64,000 nt of DNA, from NCBI GenBank assembly GCA_964448045.1, contig CAYUVF010000002.1, positions 78,795 to 142,794 on the forward strand, given 5' to 3'. A model generated the notes under the pieces. It did no database searches. It saw only the letters and a list, made by a program, of their open reading frames with translations, and was not told the origin of the DNA. Shown one piece after another: positions 26,220-34,795 of this stretch (position 1 is its first letter; the number at the start of each line of letters is the position of its first letter). Origin of the DNA: CAYUVF01 sp964448045 (lineage in GTDB: Bacteria > Bacteroidota > Rhodothermia > Rhodothermales > Salinibacteraceae). The position numbers and the translations under genes are program-made.

Positions 26220-27008
26220 CTATCGCTTCATGTTATTGGCGACCTGCAACATCTCCTCGGTGGTGGTCACCATCTTCGAGTTGATCTCATAGGCGCGCTG
26301 GGCGGAGATCAGGTCGACCATCTCCTGCACGACGTCCACGTTGGCTGATTCGAGGAAGCCCTGCCGGACAGCGCCGAGGCCGTCCATGCCAGGAATGCCA
26401 ATCGTCGGTTCGCCGCTGGCGCGCGTCTGTTCAAACAGGTTACCGCCTTTGGGCTCCAGGCCGGCGGGGTTGGAAAAGCGGGCCAGCTCAACCTGCCCGA
26501 TTTCGACTGGCGCGGGCTCGCCCGCAAACCGGGCCGTGACGAGCCCATCCTGACTGATGCTGATGCTCGTCGCATCGGGCGGGATGTTGAGGTCGGGTTC
26601 GACGGCGAGGCCCGTTTGTGTGACGAGGCTGCCCTCGGCGTTGAGCGCAAAGCTGCCGTCCCGGGTGTAGGCGACGCTGCCATCGGGGCGGCGAACCTGA
26701 AAGAAGCCGTTGCCCTGGATGGCCATGTCGAGCACATTGCCCGTCTTTTCGAGGCCGCCCTGCTCAAAGTTGCGCACCGAAGCGATGGCGGTCGCGCCGT
26801 GGCCCACCTGCAGCGAGGCCGGGGGCGCAGCGCCCTGGGTCTCGGCCTCGCCGGGGGTCTGGACGTTTTGGTAGAGCAAGTCTTGAAAAACGAGCCGCGA
26901 CTGTTTGTAGCCCTTGGTGTTGGCGTTCGCCAGATTGTTGGCGATGTTATCCACCCCTTGCTGCTGGGCGGTCATGCCGAGGGCCGCGGTATTCAGAGCG
27001 CGAAGCAT
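26220..27008 (-). CDS. flgG: Flagellar distal rod protein FlgG
   Basis: The 262-residue protein begins MLRALNTAALGMTAQQQGVD with the flagellar rod motif NIANNLANANTKGYKQSR, contains LYQNVQTPGE, and ends NVDVVQEMVDLISAQRAYEINSKMVTTTEEMLQVANNMKR. This is a full-length distal rod protein. flgF precedes it by 51 bp. Confidence 0.95.
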   Translation of the reverse strand: MLRALNTAALGMTAQQQGVDNIANNLANANTKGYKQSRLVFQDLLYQNVQTPGEAETQGAAPPASLQVGHGATAIASVRNFEQGGLEKTGNVLDMAIQGNGFFQVRRPDGSVAYTRDGSFALNAEGSLVTQTGLAVEPDLNIPPDATSISISQDGLVTARFAGEPAPVEIGQVELARFSNPAGLEPKGGNLFEQTRASGEPTIGIPGMDGLGAVRQGFLESANVDVVQEMVDLISAQRAYEINSKMVTTTEEMLQVANNMKR

Positions 27009-27059
27009 AAATCGGTCGGGGAACAGTGAAAAAGTGCGGGGGGGAGCGGGGGCGAGGCG

Positions 27060-27782
27060 TTAGAAGCGGCCGAGGTCGCGGGCCACCTGGCCGAGCAGCT
27101 GATCGGATGAGCGGATCATCTTCTGCTGCGATTCGAACATCCGGAAATGTTCGATCATGTCCGTCATCGCCTCCACCGGATTGACGTTGCTTTCTTCGAT
27201 GTGCCCTTGCAGCACCTGCGGCTGCTCCACCTCCTCGGGGACGGCGCCTTCGGCCGCTGCGAAGGTCGCTCCGGCACGGCGTTCGAGCTGCGTTGGGTCC
27301 TCGAAGCGAACGACCCGAAGGCGGCCCAACGGACGGCCATCAGCCCGAATCTGGCCGGAGCTGGCGATGCTGATTTCCTGCGCATCGGGCGGCATCTGGA
27401 TGGGCCCACCTTCTCCCTGAACGGTCAGTCCGCTGGGCGTTTGAAGCGTCTGATCGGGCCCCACGACGAGGCGGCCGGCGCGCGTGTAGAGTTCGTTGCC
27501 ATCGTTGTCGGTCACGTTTAGGAAGCCGTTTCCGCCGAGCGCCACATCCAGTGGATTGCCGGTGCGTTCGAGCGGGCCCTGTTCGAGGTCGGCCCACTGG
27601 ACGGGATTGCGGTCGCTGCGCGGGGCGCCTTCGGCATCGAGCTGTTCGTTCAGGGCTTCGATGAATACGCGGTCGCGTTTGAAGCCCGCCGTATTGGCGT
27701 TCGCCAGGTTGTTGGCGAGGCGCTCTTGATGCCGCGCCATCTCGGTCATTGAGGCAGACGCGTTCTGAAGGCGGAGGAGCAT
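27060..27782 (-). CDS. flgF: Flagellar proximal rod protein FlgF-like
   Basis: From ATG 27782 the protein has 240 residues: MLLRLQNASASMTEMARHQERLANNLANANTAGFKRDR, then the FlgG/FlgF middle fold (GNPLDVALGGNGFLNV) and a C-terminus ending DMIEHFRMFESQQKMIRSSDQLLGQVARDLGRF. Paired with flgG immediately downstream, it is best called FlgF; a second FlgG-like rod protein is the alternative. ATG 27782 is chosen because upstream residues lie before the conserved start. The promoter is probably within the 187 bp upstream. Confidence 0.85.
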   Translation of the reverse strand: MLLRLQNASASMTEMARHQERLANNLANANTAGFKRDRVFIEALNEQLDAEGAPRSDRNPVQWADLEQGPLERTGNPLDVALGGNGFLNVTDNDGNELYTRAGRLVVGPDQTLQTPSGLTVQGEGGPIQMPPDAQEISIASSGQIRADGRPLGRLRVVRFEDPTQLERRAGATFAAAEGAVPEEVEQPQVLQGHIEESNVNPVEAMTDMIEHFRMFESQQKMIRSSDQLLGQVARDLGRF

Positions 27783-27969
27783 AGCACAGGGAATCCGGTG
27801 GAGGGGATGCGCGCCTGTTTGATGCTCCAAAGAACCTACCAAATTGAGCCAATCCGCCGTGGGCCGCGCCACGAGCCAATTTGGGCCGGCCATCGGCAGG
27901 ATTTTCTGCGATTCTTTGGCACTTTTTGCCTGACGTGCGAGCGGCCACCGGCGCTGCGTTACGGGGAGA

Positions 27970-29931
27970 TTATCGCACGACGGTCACACGCCGGCTCGTC
28001 CGAAACGTCTCGCCCACGATGTGCAGCAGATAGACCCCGCTGGAGAGACCGCGCGCAGGGATTTCGACCCGGCGGCGCGTTCCGGCTGGAACCCATCCCT
28101 CGTGCACCGTGCCCACGCGACGGCCGAGCATGTCGACGAGGTCGATGCGCACCTGCTGCGACTGGTCGACGGCCATCGTGAACGAGGCGCGGTCGCGCAC
28201 CGGATGCGGCGCCACCGCCGACGCGATGGGGTGAGCGGCCTCGACGGTGAGCTCAGCGACCGGGCTGTAGCTTACGGTGCCATTGAAGTCTACCTGCTTG
28301 AGCCGAAACGCATGCCGCCCAATGGCCAGATCCCGGAGCTCGTGGCGGTAGTGCTGCGTCGCGGTTGTCGTGCCGGCGCCCTCGATGAAGGCGCGGCGCG
28401 TCCAGGTCGAGGACAATGCATCGGGGCGTTGGTGCTGGAGAGCGAATCCGGCATTGTTGGATTCGCTGGCGGTTGTCCATCGGAGGGTGGCATCGGCGCC
28501 GTCACGCAGCACCTCGAAGCGCGCTAGCTCCACCGGCATCGACGAATCGCCCGCATCGGCGTCGGTGCCCGTAAGGCTCGTGGTACCGGTGGCGTCTGGA
28601 TCCAAGAAATCAGCCAGCCGCGCACCGGGATCGCCGCGCGTCCAGTTGTAGCTCAGCTTGGGATGGCTGATGGTGGGATCGTTGTCGTCGCCGCCGGGCC
28701 CAGAGCACGACGACGGATCAAAGTTGAGCGCACCGCTGACGTGCCCGATGACCTGCTGCGCCTCGTTGAACAGCGGCGACCCCGAGGATCCCGATTCGAT
28801 GGTCCCCTCATCGAACGTGGCAATCCAGCGGGTGCTGTAGTCCAGCGGTGCATCGTGGTCCAATGTGATCTTGCGGATGTCGCCGCGCGGATGGCCCAGC
28901 ACGACGCTCGACGCCGGCATCCCCGCATCGATCGACCATCCGGCCAGATGCGCGTTGTACGACGGTGGGATGGGTTCCGAGAGTTCGAGCAAGAGGACAT
29001 CCGACTGGGTGTAGCTGTCGGAGACGCGCACGGTGGCGCCCACCATCGTGGGGCTTTCGGGCGGCGTGACGGGATCGGCGCAGGTGGTGCTGGCGAAGTT
29101 GAAAGCGAAGATCCAGTCGAGGGTCTCGCCGACGGCTGGATTGCCGCAGTGGTTGGCGGTGAGCACGTACGGCGTTTGGTCTTCGGTGACGTTGTTCAGC
29201 AGGACGCCGGTGCATGTACTGCCGCCCCGGTCGATGAGTACCGTGGCACGCGCGGGATCGGTCCAGGCGTCGGCCGCGGGGCAGGCCGTATTGATGCTGC
29301 AGGAGAGCGACGACCCGTTCTGGGTTTGCTTGGCGACTCGGGCCCGAAGGCGACGGGGGAGCCGCTCGGCGTGAACGAGATCGCCAATCTGGATCTGCCC
29401 CGCAAAAGCCGGATCGGGCGGTTCGACGTATTCGAGGATAAGCGTTGGACCGGGCGTGAAATCAGTGGCGAACGAGGAGTCGGCCTTGTGGTTGCGAGCG
29501 GTGAAAGCGCCGCGCGTCAGGCGCCGGTCGGGGTCGTAGACGAAGAGCCGGGCACCCGGAGGAATGCGAAAGGTGGCGAAGGTCAGCCGGACGGCGCGGG
29601 CCTCCGGCGAGGTAAGCGCCAGGCGCCAGATTCGCTCGCCATTCGGAAGGGAGTCGGGCGCGGCTATGTGCTTGAGGTTCGCTTGAACCGAGCGGGTGTG
29701 ACCGTACCGGAAGGCTGGAATCGGGGTGAGGGCGCGGGCGGGGTTCGTTGCGGGCGATGTGGGTGCCAAAGGCGGAGAGGGAGGAAGCGTGATCTGTGCG
29801 GGCGTATCGAGCCGATCGGTTCCGACGTGGGCGCTGGGCGGAGTTGCATCCGTACTGATTTGCGCGGAAACAGCTCCGCCGGAGCAGCAGATCAGCCATC
29901 CGATCAGACCGATGAGGAGGCGGATACGCAT
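27970..29931 (-). CDS. Secreted trypsin-like serine protease (lysyl-endopeptidase type) with T9SS sorting domain
   Basis: The 653-residue protein has a signal peptide (1-23) and a propeptide-like region to about 200. The catalytic domain carries TANHCG (His261), SDVLLLEL (Asp311) and GSSGSP (Ser383), with Cys residues placed as in Achromobacter lysyl endopeptidase-like enzymes. A beta-sandwich (about 460-570) and a type A T9SS C-terminal sorting domain (575-653, with VRIDLVDMLGRRV, GLSSGVYLL) follow. It is likely exported, then secreted through the outer membrane by the type IX system and anchored or released. It sits within the flagellar cluster. Confidence 0.88.
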   Translation of the reverse strand: MRIRLLIGLIGWLICCSGGAVSAQISTDATPPSAHVGTDRLDTPAQITLPPSPPLAPTSPATNPARALTPIPAFRYGHTRSVQANLKHIAAPDSLPNGERIWRLALTSPEARAVRLTFATFRIPPGARLFVYDPDRRLTRGAFTARNHKADSSFATDFTPGPTLILEYVEPPDPAFAGQIQIGDLVHAERLPRRLRARVAKQTQNGSSLSCSINTACPAADAWTDPARATVLIDRGGSTCTGVLLNNVTEDQTPYVLTANHCGNPAVGETLDWIFAFNFASTTCADPVTPPESPTMVGATVRVSDSYTQSDVLLLELSEPIPPSYNAHLAGWSIDAGMPASSVVLGHPRGDIRKITLDHDAPLDYSTRWIATFDEGTIESGSSGSPLFNEAQQVIGHVSGALNFDPSSCSGPGGDDNDPTISHPKLSYNWTRGDPGARLADFLDPDATGTTSLTGTDADAGDSSMPVELARFEVLRDGADATLRWTTASESNNAGFALQHQRPDALSSTWTRRAFIEGAGTTTATQHYRHELRDLAIGRHAFRLKQVDFNGTVSYSPVAELTVEAAHPIASAVAPHPVRDRASFTMAVDQSQQVRIDLVDMLGRRVGTVHEGWVPAGTRRRVEIPARGLSSGVYLLHIVGETFRTSRRVTVVR

Positions 29932-30253
29932 TCCATAGCGCCATGAGTTGGGGAAGTCGGGTGGGCTCTGATGACGAAACGAAGATCATGCCAGCCCGCA
30001 AAACGGAGGCGAGCGGCGGACAACGCGAGAGGCTGCGGCGCGAGGGAAAGGCTCCTCGGCGTCCAAAGAAACGGTGATTTCTACCATTCGGCCCGAGAGA
30101 AACGAACGAGAGGAGCTGGTCCCGATCGGGATGAAGGCGGAGCGAATCGGCAAAAAACGCATCTGAGGGCAGCTGGAGGGCGACGCCGGATTGGGTGGCT
30201 TGCTTATTGCGCCGCGGGAAAGGGAGCGCTCATCGAGTGGCTTCCCCGGCCTT
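29932..30253. other. Divergent intergenic region, no gene
   Basis: Between the protease start and the sigma-28 site of the HDOD gene nothing coding is visible. It contains a 12 bp palindrome TCCCGATCGGGA (30120-30131) and purine-rich sequence. The promoter of the protease is presumably here. Confidence 0.5.
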
Positions 30254-30280
30254 TAAGCTTTTGCTTGGGCCAGCCGATAA
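30254..30280 (+). promoter_or_regulatory. Putative sigma-28 (FliA) promoter for the plus-strand HDOD gene
   Basis: TAAGCTTT (30254-30261) is followed after 11 nt by GCCGATAA (30273-30280). The consensus TAAAGTTT-N11-GCCGATAA is matched at 6 of 8 and 8 of 8 positions with exact spacing. The ATG is at 30312, about 25 nt after the expected start of transcription. Confidence 0.75.
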
Positions 30281-30311
30281 TTATCTTCACCACGACCCGT
30301 GATCCAATCCC

Positions 30312-31262
30312 ATGGGAATTTCCAGTCCAGCCCTCACTGCTCAACTCCAGGTCATGCCCCGGTCGGACGAAGACAAGGCGCCGATGTCGTACCGCAGCGG
30401 TGCCAATTCCAACATCAGCTTTCCGCCCTTGCCGCAGACGGTAGCCGAGGTCTCGGCCCTGCTGGCAGAGACCGAAACCGAGCCGGATACGCTCAAGCTG
30501 GCCGAGATCGTTGATAGCGATCCGGTCGTGGCAGCGGCGGTATTACGGCGGATCAACTCGGCGTACTACGGCATGCGCCGGCGCATTGGCAACGTCCGCA
30601 AAGCCGTGATGCTGCTCGGGTTTTTGGAGGTGGCGAACATCGTTCTTACCGCCGGCATGATCAAGCTGGAAGAGGTGTTCAGCGAGAACGACCATAAGGA
30701 GATTTTCGAGAAGATCATGGAGATGAGCGTGGGCGTGGGCCAGTGTGCCCGCGAAACCGCCGGCTTCTTGGATCTGCCCGTGCAGGGGCGTGTCTACACG
30801 GCCGGATTACTCCATGCCGTGGGGCGGCTTGTCTTTCTGTACAATCATCCCGACCAGTATCACTCGCTGTGGATTGATAACGGGGGGCTCCGCCCGCCCT
30901 CGCGCGAGGAGGAGGCAGACGTGTTTGGCGTCGATCACACCGTGATCGGGGCGCAGGCCGCCGATAACTGGAAGCTGCCGCACTTTATCATTGACGCCAT
31001 CCGGCACTACCCGGACCCCGCGGCCATCGACTCCGCCGATCATCGCGAGATCGCGCAGCTTCTCGGTGTCGCCGTCGTAGTGGTTACGGATTATGGTTGC
31101 GACGAGAGCGAGGGAACGAGGGAGGGCGCGTTCGAGGTGCCGCCTCAGCTAACAGACTTGGCTCAATCGGTCGAGGGCGTCGAGGCCGACGAATTGGTTG
31201 ACTACCTCGTTGAGAAACAGGAGCAGATTCGCGGCTACGTCGATACGATGACGCACCACTGA
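30312..31262 (+). CDS. HDOD domain protein, likely FliA-controlled
   Basis: The 316-residue protein is an HDOD paralogue of the one at 19299: FPPLPQTVAEVSALLAETE, then VAAAVLRRINSAYYGMRRRIGNVRKAVMLLG and TAGLLHAVGRLVFLYNHPD, where the HD-like pair is altered (HAVG instead of HDxG). It probably acts as a signalling scaffold rather than a hydrolase. It is the only gene of this block on the plus strand, and a sigma-28-type site lies just upstream. Starts at ATG 30312, 30354 and 30384 are all possible. Confidence 0.85.
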   Translation: MGISSPALTAQLQVMPRSDEDKAPMSYRSGANSNISFPPLPQTVAEVSALLAETETEPDTLKLAEIVDSDPVVAAAVLRRINSAYYGMRRRIGNVRKAVMLLGFLEVANIVLTAGMIKLEEVFSENDHKEIFEKIMEMSVGVGQCARETAGFLDLPVQGRVYTAGLLHAVGRLVFLYNHPDQYHSLWIDNGGLRPPSREEEADVFGVDHTVIGAQAADNWKLPHFIIDAIRHYPDPAAIDSADHREIAQLLGVAVVVVTDYGCDESEGTREGAFEVPPQLTDLAQSVEGVEADELVDYLVEKQEQIRGYVDTMTHH

Positions 31263-31329
31263 ACGCACCGTCACTCTCAACGGAGCGGATCGAGGTCCTC
31301 GGGGCTTCCCCGGGAAAACGATGGGAAAG

Positions 31330-31372
31330 AAAGACGGGCAATGACGGTTCGTGGACCGCATTGCCCGTCTTT
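31330..31372. terminator. Strong bidirectional terminator between HDOD gene and fliA
   Basis: A 14 bp perfect stem (31330-31343 with 31359-31372; core GACGGGCAATG/CATTGCCCGTC) closes a 15 nt loop that can itself pair CGGT/ACCG. A-rich sequence precedes and T-rich sequence follows it, so it can stop transcription from both convergent genes. Confidence 0.85.
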
Positions 31373-31399
31373 TGTGGGCCAATATTTTCGCTCTGCCGA

Positions 31400-32158
31400 T
31401 TAGGGAGCCGACATTTCTTCGGTGAGGCGACTGCGTAGATTCAGCAGGATCTTACCGAGGATTTGTGAGATGCGCGCTTCCGTCAGATCCAGAATTTCGC
31501 CGATTTCACGTAGCGTAAGGTTCTCCATGTAGTAGAGGCCGAGGATCGTCTGCTGGCGTTCGGGCAGCGTTTCGATGACCTCTTCGACGAACGACACCAG
31601 CGATTCGTGTTCGATCTGCTCGAACCCGGCGGTGGCTTCGCCATCGGCGAGGGTGTCGAGCATCGTACGGTCGCCCTCGTCCCCGTGTTGGTGGTAAAGC
31701 GAGAGCGAGAAGCGGCGCTGGGCTTCGGTGAGAAGCCGGTGGTATTTTTCGAGCGAGATGCCCATGAAGTCGGCCACGTCCTGATCGCGGGGTTCCTGGC
31801 CCATGATCTGGCGTAGCTGCTCGCTGGCGTGCTGGGCCTCGGCAATTTTTTTGCGCTTGCCTCGGGAGAGGACATCGATCGAGCGGAGGTAGTCGATCAG
31901 CGAGCCCTGTACGCGGCGATAGGCGTGCGTGACGAATTTGGCGCCTTTGGACGGATCGTAGCTGTCGAGCGCCTGGAGCAGGCCAATCAGCCCCGTGTTT
32001 TCGAGGTCTTCGTGCGAGGCCAGCAGATGATCCGGCACGTTAATGCGGCCGATAATTGACCGCACGAGGGGCACGGCTGCAACCACAACAGCCTCCCGAT
32101 TCGGGGGCGTTGGGTTGTCCAGATAGCGGTCAACAAGTTCTTGTAAGTCCTCTGACAT
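31400..32158 (-). CDS. fliA: RNA polymerase sigma factor FliA (sigma-28)
   Basis: The 252-residue sigma factor has region 2 (DLENTGLIGLLQALDSYDPSKGAKFVTHAYRRVQGSLIDYLRS), region 3 (GQEPRDQDVADFMGIS) and region 4 (LPERQQTILGLYYMENLTLREIGEILDLTEARISQI). These are full FliA/WhiG-type domains without region 1. It should direct late flagellar transcription, and four consensus sites for it are found in the window. It is the last gene of the motA-led operon. Confidence 0.93.
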   Translation of the reverse strand: MSEDLQELVDRYLDNPTPPNREAVVVAAVPLVRSIIGRINVPDHLLASHEDLENTGLIGLLQALDSYDPSKGAKFVTHAYRRVQGSLIDYLRSIDVLSRGKRKKIAEAQHASEQLRQIMGQEPRDQDVADFMGISLEKYHRLLTEAQRRFSLSLYHQHGDEGDRTMLDTLADGEATAGFEQIEHESLVSFVEEVIETLPERQQTILGLYYMENLTLREIGEILDLTEARISQILGKILLNLRSRLTEEMSAP

Positions 32159-32190
32159 GGCAATGGTGCGTCAGGTCGGGCGGGAAGGGG

Positions 32191-32526
32191 TTAAGCCACG
32201 GGCGCGGCGACGGGGTCGGCGGGCTCAGGCTCATCCGTAGCGGAGGGGGAGGTCCCCGTCGACTCGGTCGGCGGCTCTGATGCGTTGTCCTCGGACGCGG
32301 CGGATGAGTCGGCCTCGGTGTCGGATTCGGTTGGCTCCGGCTCGGCGGGGGCTTGGGCGGCGATGTGGCGGACCAGCACGGCCCCCAGGAACAGGACGAG
32401 GTAAATGCCCAGCCCCGTGCTGATTGCTGTCAGCAGCGCGCGATCCAGGGGCGCGTACGTCCAGGCCTGCTTCAGAAAGATGAGCAGTCCGGCGAGTGCG
32501 CTGGCGTGGAGTATGAGTTTTTGCAT
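32191..32526 (-). CDS. Small two-helix membrane protein with acidic tail, unknown
   Basis: The 111-residue protein has two predicted membrane helices (about residues 3-20 and 29-54, with a short positive/polar turn) and then an about 60-residue tail rich in Glu, Ser, Pro, Thr and Asp. It lies in a close-packed series between flhG (46 bp upstream) and fliA (32 bp downstream). I recognise no family. The place suggests a role in flagellar control or placement, which is only inferred; the tail could contact FlhG or FliA. Confidence 0.6.
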   Translation of the reverse strand: MQKLILHASALAGLLIFLKQAWTYAPLDRALLTAISTGLGIYLVLFLGAVLVRHIAAQAPAEPEPTESDTEADSSAASEDNASEPPTESTGTSPSATDEPEPADPVAAPVA

Positions 32527-32572
32527 ACGTCTGTGCTTCCGTTCGATGAAGCCTCGTTACGAGTCGAGTGGG

Positions 32573-33343
32573 TTAGAGCGGGAGCGGTTCGGGGTGGGCG
32601 GGGCGGCCTTGCACGAGCATCTGGCCGAGGCGCGTGAAGGCGTCGCGGAGGGGGCCCGGTGTGCGGGCCAGTGGCACTTGGTCGCGGACGGATTGCCGGA
32701 CGTCCGGATCGTAGGGGACCCAGCCCAGGTAGGCGGGCGTCTGTCCGGTGAAGCGCTCGGTCACGGCGTTGAAGCGCTCGGAGATGCTCTGCGCTTCCTC
32801 GGCGGTGTCGCCGTAGTTTACGATGGCACCGAGCGGATACGTCGGATCCGTCTGCCACACGAGTTTGGCGAGGCGATAGGCATCGGAGATGGCGGTCGGC
32901 TCGCCGACGAGGACGAGCGCGGTGAGGTCGGCGCGGTCGATGGCCCATCGGACGGCGCCGTCGAGCCCGGCCGGCGTGTCGATCAGGACAAACTCGCACT
33001 CGCGGCGCAGGCGGCGAATGAGGTCATCGAGGGCGCTGTAGAGGGCAGCGAGGTGGCCGTCGTGTTGTCCGGGATCGGCGACGGCCTGCACGAGCGTAAC
33101 ACCCGTAATGGTTTCATGCAGCACGTGCTCGGTGCGGGCTTCGAGCCGGGCGAGGTCGAGTACGCTCGCGGAGGGGGTTTCGTTGAGTAGGACGGAGCAC
33201 GCGCCCTGAGCGAAGTCGGCGTCGATGAGGGCGACGGAGCGTCCTTCGGCGGCGAGCGCCTCGGCGAGGTTCACCGCGATGACGCTCTTACCCACGCCGC
33301 CCTTACCGCTTGCAATGGCCAATGTGGTGAAATCGCGTTTCAT
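32573..33343 (-). CDS. flhG: MinD-like ATPase FlhG, flagellar number regulator
   Basis: The 256-residue ATPase has the deviant Walker A GKGGVGKSV near residue 13, the Walker A' segment VALIDADFAQGACSVLL, and VLIDTPAGLDGAVRW as switch II. It is a member of the FlhG/YlxH group, which controls flagellar number with FlhF and can interact with the C-ring. The gene directly follows flhF, the conserved order. A membrane-targeting C-terminal amphipathic helix is not obvious. Confidence 0.9.
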   Translation of the reverse strand: MKRDFTTLAIASGKGGVGKSVIAVNLAEALAAEGRSVALIDADFAQGACSVLLNETPSASVLDLARLEARTEHVLHETITGVTLVQAVADPGQHDGHLAALYSALDDLIRRLRRECEFVLIDTPAGLDGAVRWAIDRADLTALVLVGEPTAISDAYRLAKLVWQTDPTYPLGAIVNYGDTAEEAQSISERFNAVTERFTGQTPAYLGWVPYDPDVRQSVRDQVPLARTPGPLRDAFTRLGQMLVQGRPAHPEPLPL

Positions 33344-33380
33344 AGAATCAGAGTCTGCATCGGCAGAAAAGGGGCGCGAG

Positions 33381-34754
33381 CTACAGGCCCATCAGGGTTT
33401 CGATGTACCAGGTGGGAGCGAAGGATTCGACGCCGTCGGGGACGCGCGGTCCGGTCGAGACGAACTGGATCGGCCGGTCGATGGTCATCATCCACTCCGC
33501 GAGGCGGCCCCAGCGGGCGCTTTCGTCGAGGTGGGTGAGGGCGACCGCATCGGGGTGGATCGGCAGGCGCCTGAAGTAATCGTCGTCGAAGTCGTCGAGC
33601 GTGCGCGTCGCGCTCAGCACGAACTGCACCTGCAGGGGGAGCAGCGGGCGCAGCAGCCGGTTGATCCGCTTGGCCGCAGCCTGGGCGGCGCTGTGATTGG
33701 TGGGTATCGGCGGCGTGTCGATCAGGATCTGTTCGAAGTCGGCCGCGCGATGGAGGGCGGTCTCCATCGCGTCCACGGTCCGCACGTTCTGGACGGCGAT
33801 GCCGTAGCGGCGGTACAGTTCGGCCGGATTCTGATAAGGGAGTGAATCGTCCTCCGGCATGATGCTGATGACGGTAGGCCGGTGGCGGCCGTAGAACGCA
33901 TCGTTCGTGGCGAGTTTGAGCAGCAGCGAGGTTTTGCCTGCGCCGCTGGGCCCGATTAGTGCGAGGCTGCCGCTGCGCTGTTTGGGGGCAGCTACGTTGC
34001 TGATGAGACGCCGCAGCTCCTGCGCCACGGCCCAGCGGAGGTCCTCGGGATCATCATCGGGCTCGAATCCGCGGCTGACGAGCTGCTCGAACAGGGTATT
34101 GAGGGTGGACGGGCGCAGGCCCTTCTCCATCAGTTCGGTGAAGAGCGGATTGGCCATCCACTGCTGCGTCGAGCCGATGACGGCGCCGCCGAACCGGCGC
34201 TCCATCGTAGCGAGGCGGTTGTTGAGCAGCTGGAGCTGGCTCTCCAAATGTCCATTGGCCGAGGGGTCCTGAGAGGGGGCTGCGGCCTCCGACGCATCAT
34301 TTTCGTCGTCCGATAGCGAAGGGAAAAGCCGCTTGCGCCCGACCGAATCTGAGCGGGGCGCCGATCCATGCTGAGCGTCCGTAGAGTGCCCCGACGCGCC
34401 CGCACCGCTCGAATCGTCGGACGGCGGTGCGGGTACGGCCACGGAGGGTGCCCTGGAGGAAGGGGTTTCGCCAGTCGTCGCGGCAGATCCTTCCGATTGG
34501 GCGGCCATGGAGCGGCGCATGCTGGGAGCGTACCCGGCCTGTTCCGGGGCCTCAGGAGCCGGACGGGCCGGGCCGGAGGGCGTCACGGGTTGCTTCGACG
34601 CCGGGAGCGGCGTGTCGGCGATCACCGTGATGCGGGCCGGCTGGTCGTCCTCGGCCGGTCGCGACTCGATCAGTACGACATCGTCGCCAAATTGGCGACG
34701 CGCTTCTTTCAGCGCGGCCTGAATCGTTGGGCCGGTGACGTATTGGGTACGCAT
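33381..34754 (-). CDS. flhF: SRP-type GTPase FlhF with degenerate GTPase motifs
   Basis: The 457-residue protein has the FlhF N-terminal block (MRTQYVTGPTIQAALKEARRQFGDDVVLIESRPA), a low-complexity linker (about 70-170), and an NG domain. G1 GPSGAGKTS is close to normal, but the usual DTAGR (G3) is DTPPIP and the usual TKLDE (G4) is THLDE. Such changes may weaken GTP hydrolysis or base recognition. FlhF places flagella at the pole. The gene follows flhA. Confidence 0.88.
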   Translation of the reverse strand: MRTQYVTGPTIQAALKEARRQFGDDVVLIESRPAEDDQPARITVIADTPLPASKQPVTPSGPARPAPEAPEQAGYAPSMRRSMAAQSEGSAATTGETPSSRAPSVAVPAPPSDDSSGAGASGHSTDAQHGSAPRSDSVGRKRLFPSLSDDENDASEAAAPSQDPSANGHLESQLQLLNNRLATMERRFGGAVIGSTQQWMANPLFTELMEKGLRPSTLNTLFEQLVSRGFEPDDDPEDLRWAVAQELRRLISNVAAPKQRSGSLALIGPSGAGKTSLLLKLATNDAFYGRHRPTVISIMPEDDSLPYQNPAELYRRYGIAVQNVRTVDAMETALHRAADFEQILIDTPPIPTNHSAAQAAAKRINRLLRPLLPLQVQFVLSATRTLDDFDDDYFRRLPIHPDAVALTHLDESARWGRLAEWMMTIDRPIQFVSTGPRVPDGVESFAPTWYIETLMGL

Positions 34755-34795
34755 GGGCGGTTAGGAGTTAGAGCGGGGAGCGGGGTGGTAGCGCG

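Noticed and set aside
27909..27932. Sigma-54-like TGGCAC...TGC sequence upstream of flgF
   Set aside because: Spacing between GG and GC is one base short and the orientation is opposite to flgF.
28663..29946. 427-codon plus-strand frame opposite the protease
   Set aside because: Antisense shadow of a well-supported secreted protein.
32048..32055. GCCGATAA on the plus strand inside fliA
   Set aside because: Lies in conserved coding sequence (GRIN region), has no -35 match and faces the wrong way for any gene.
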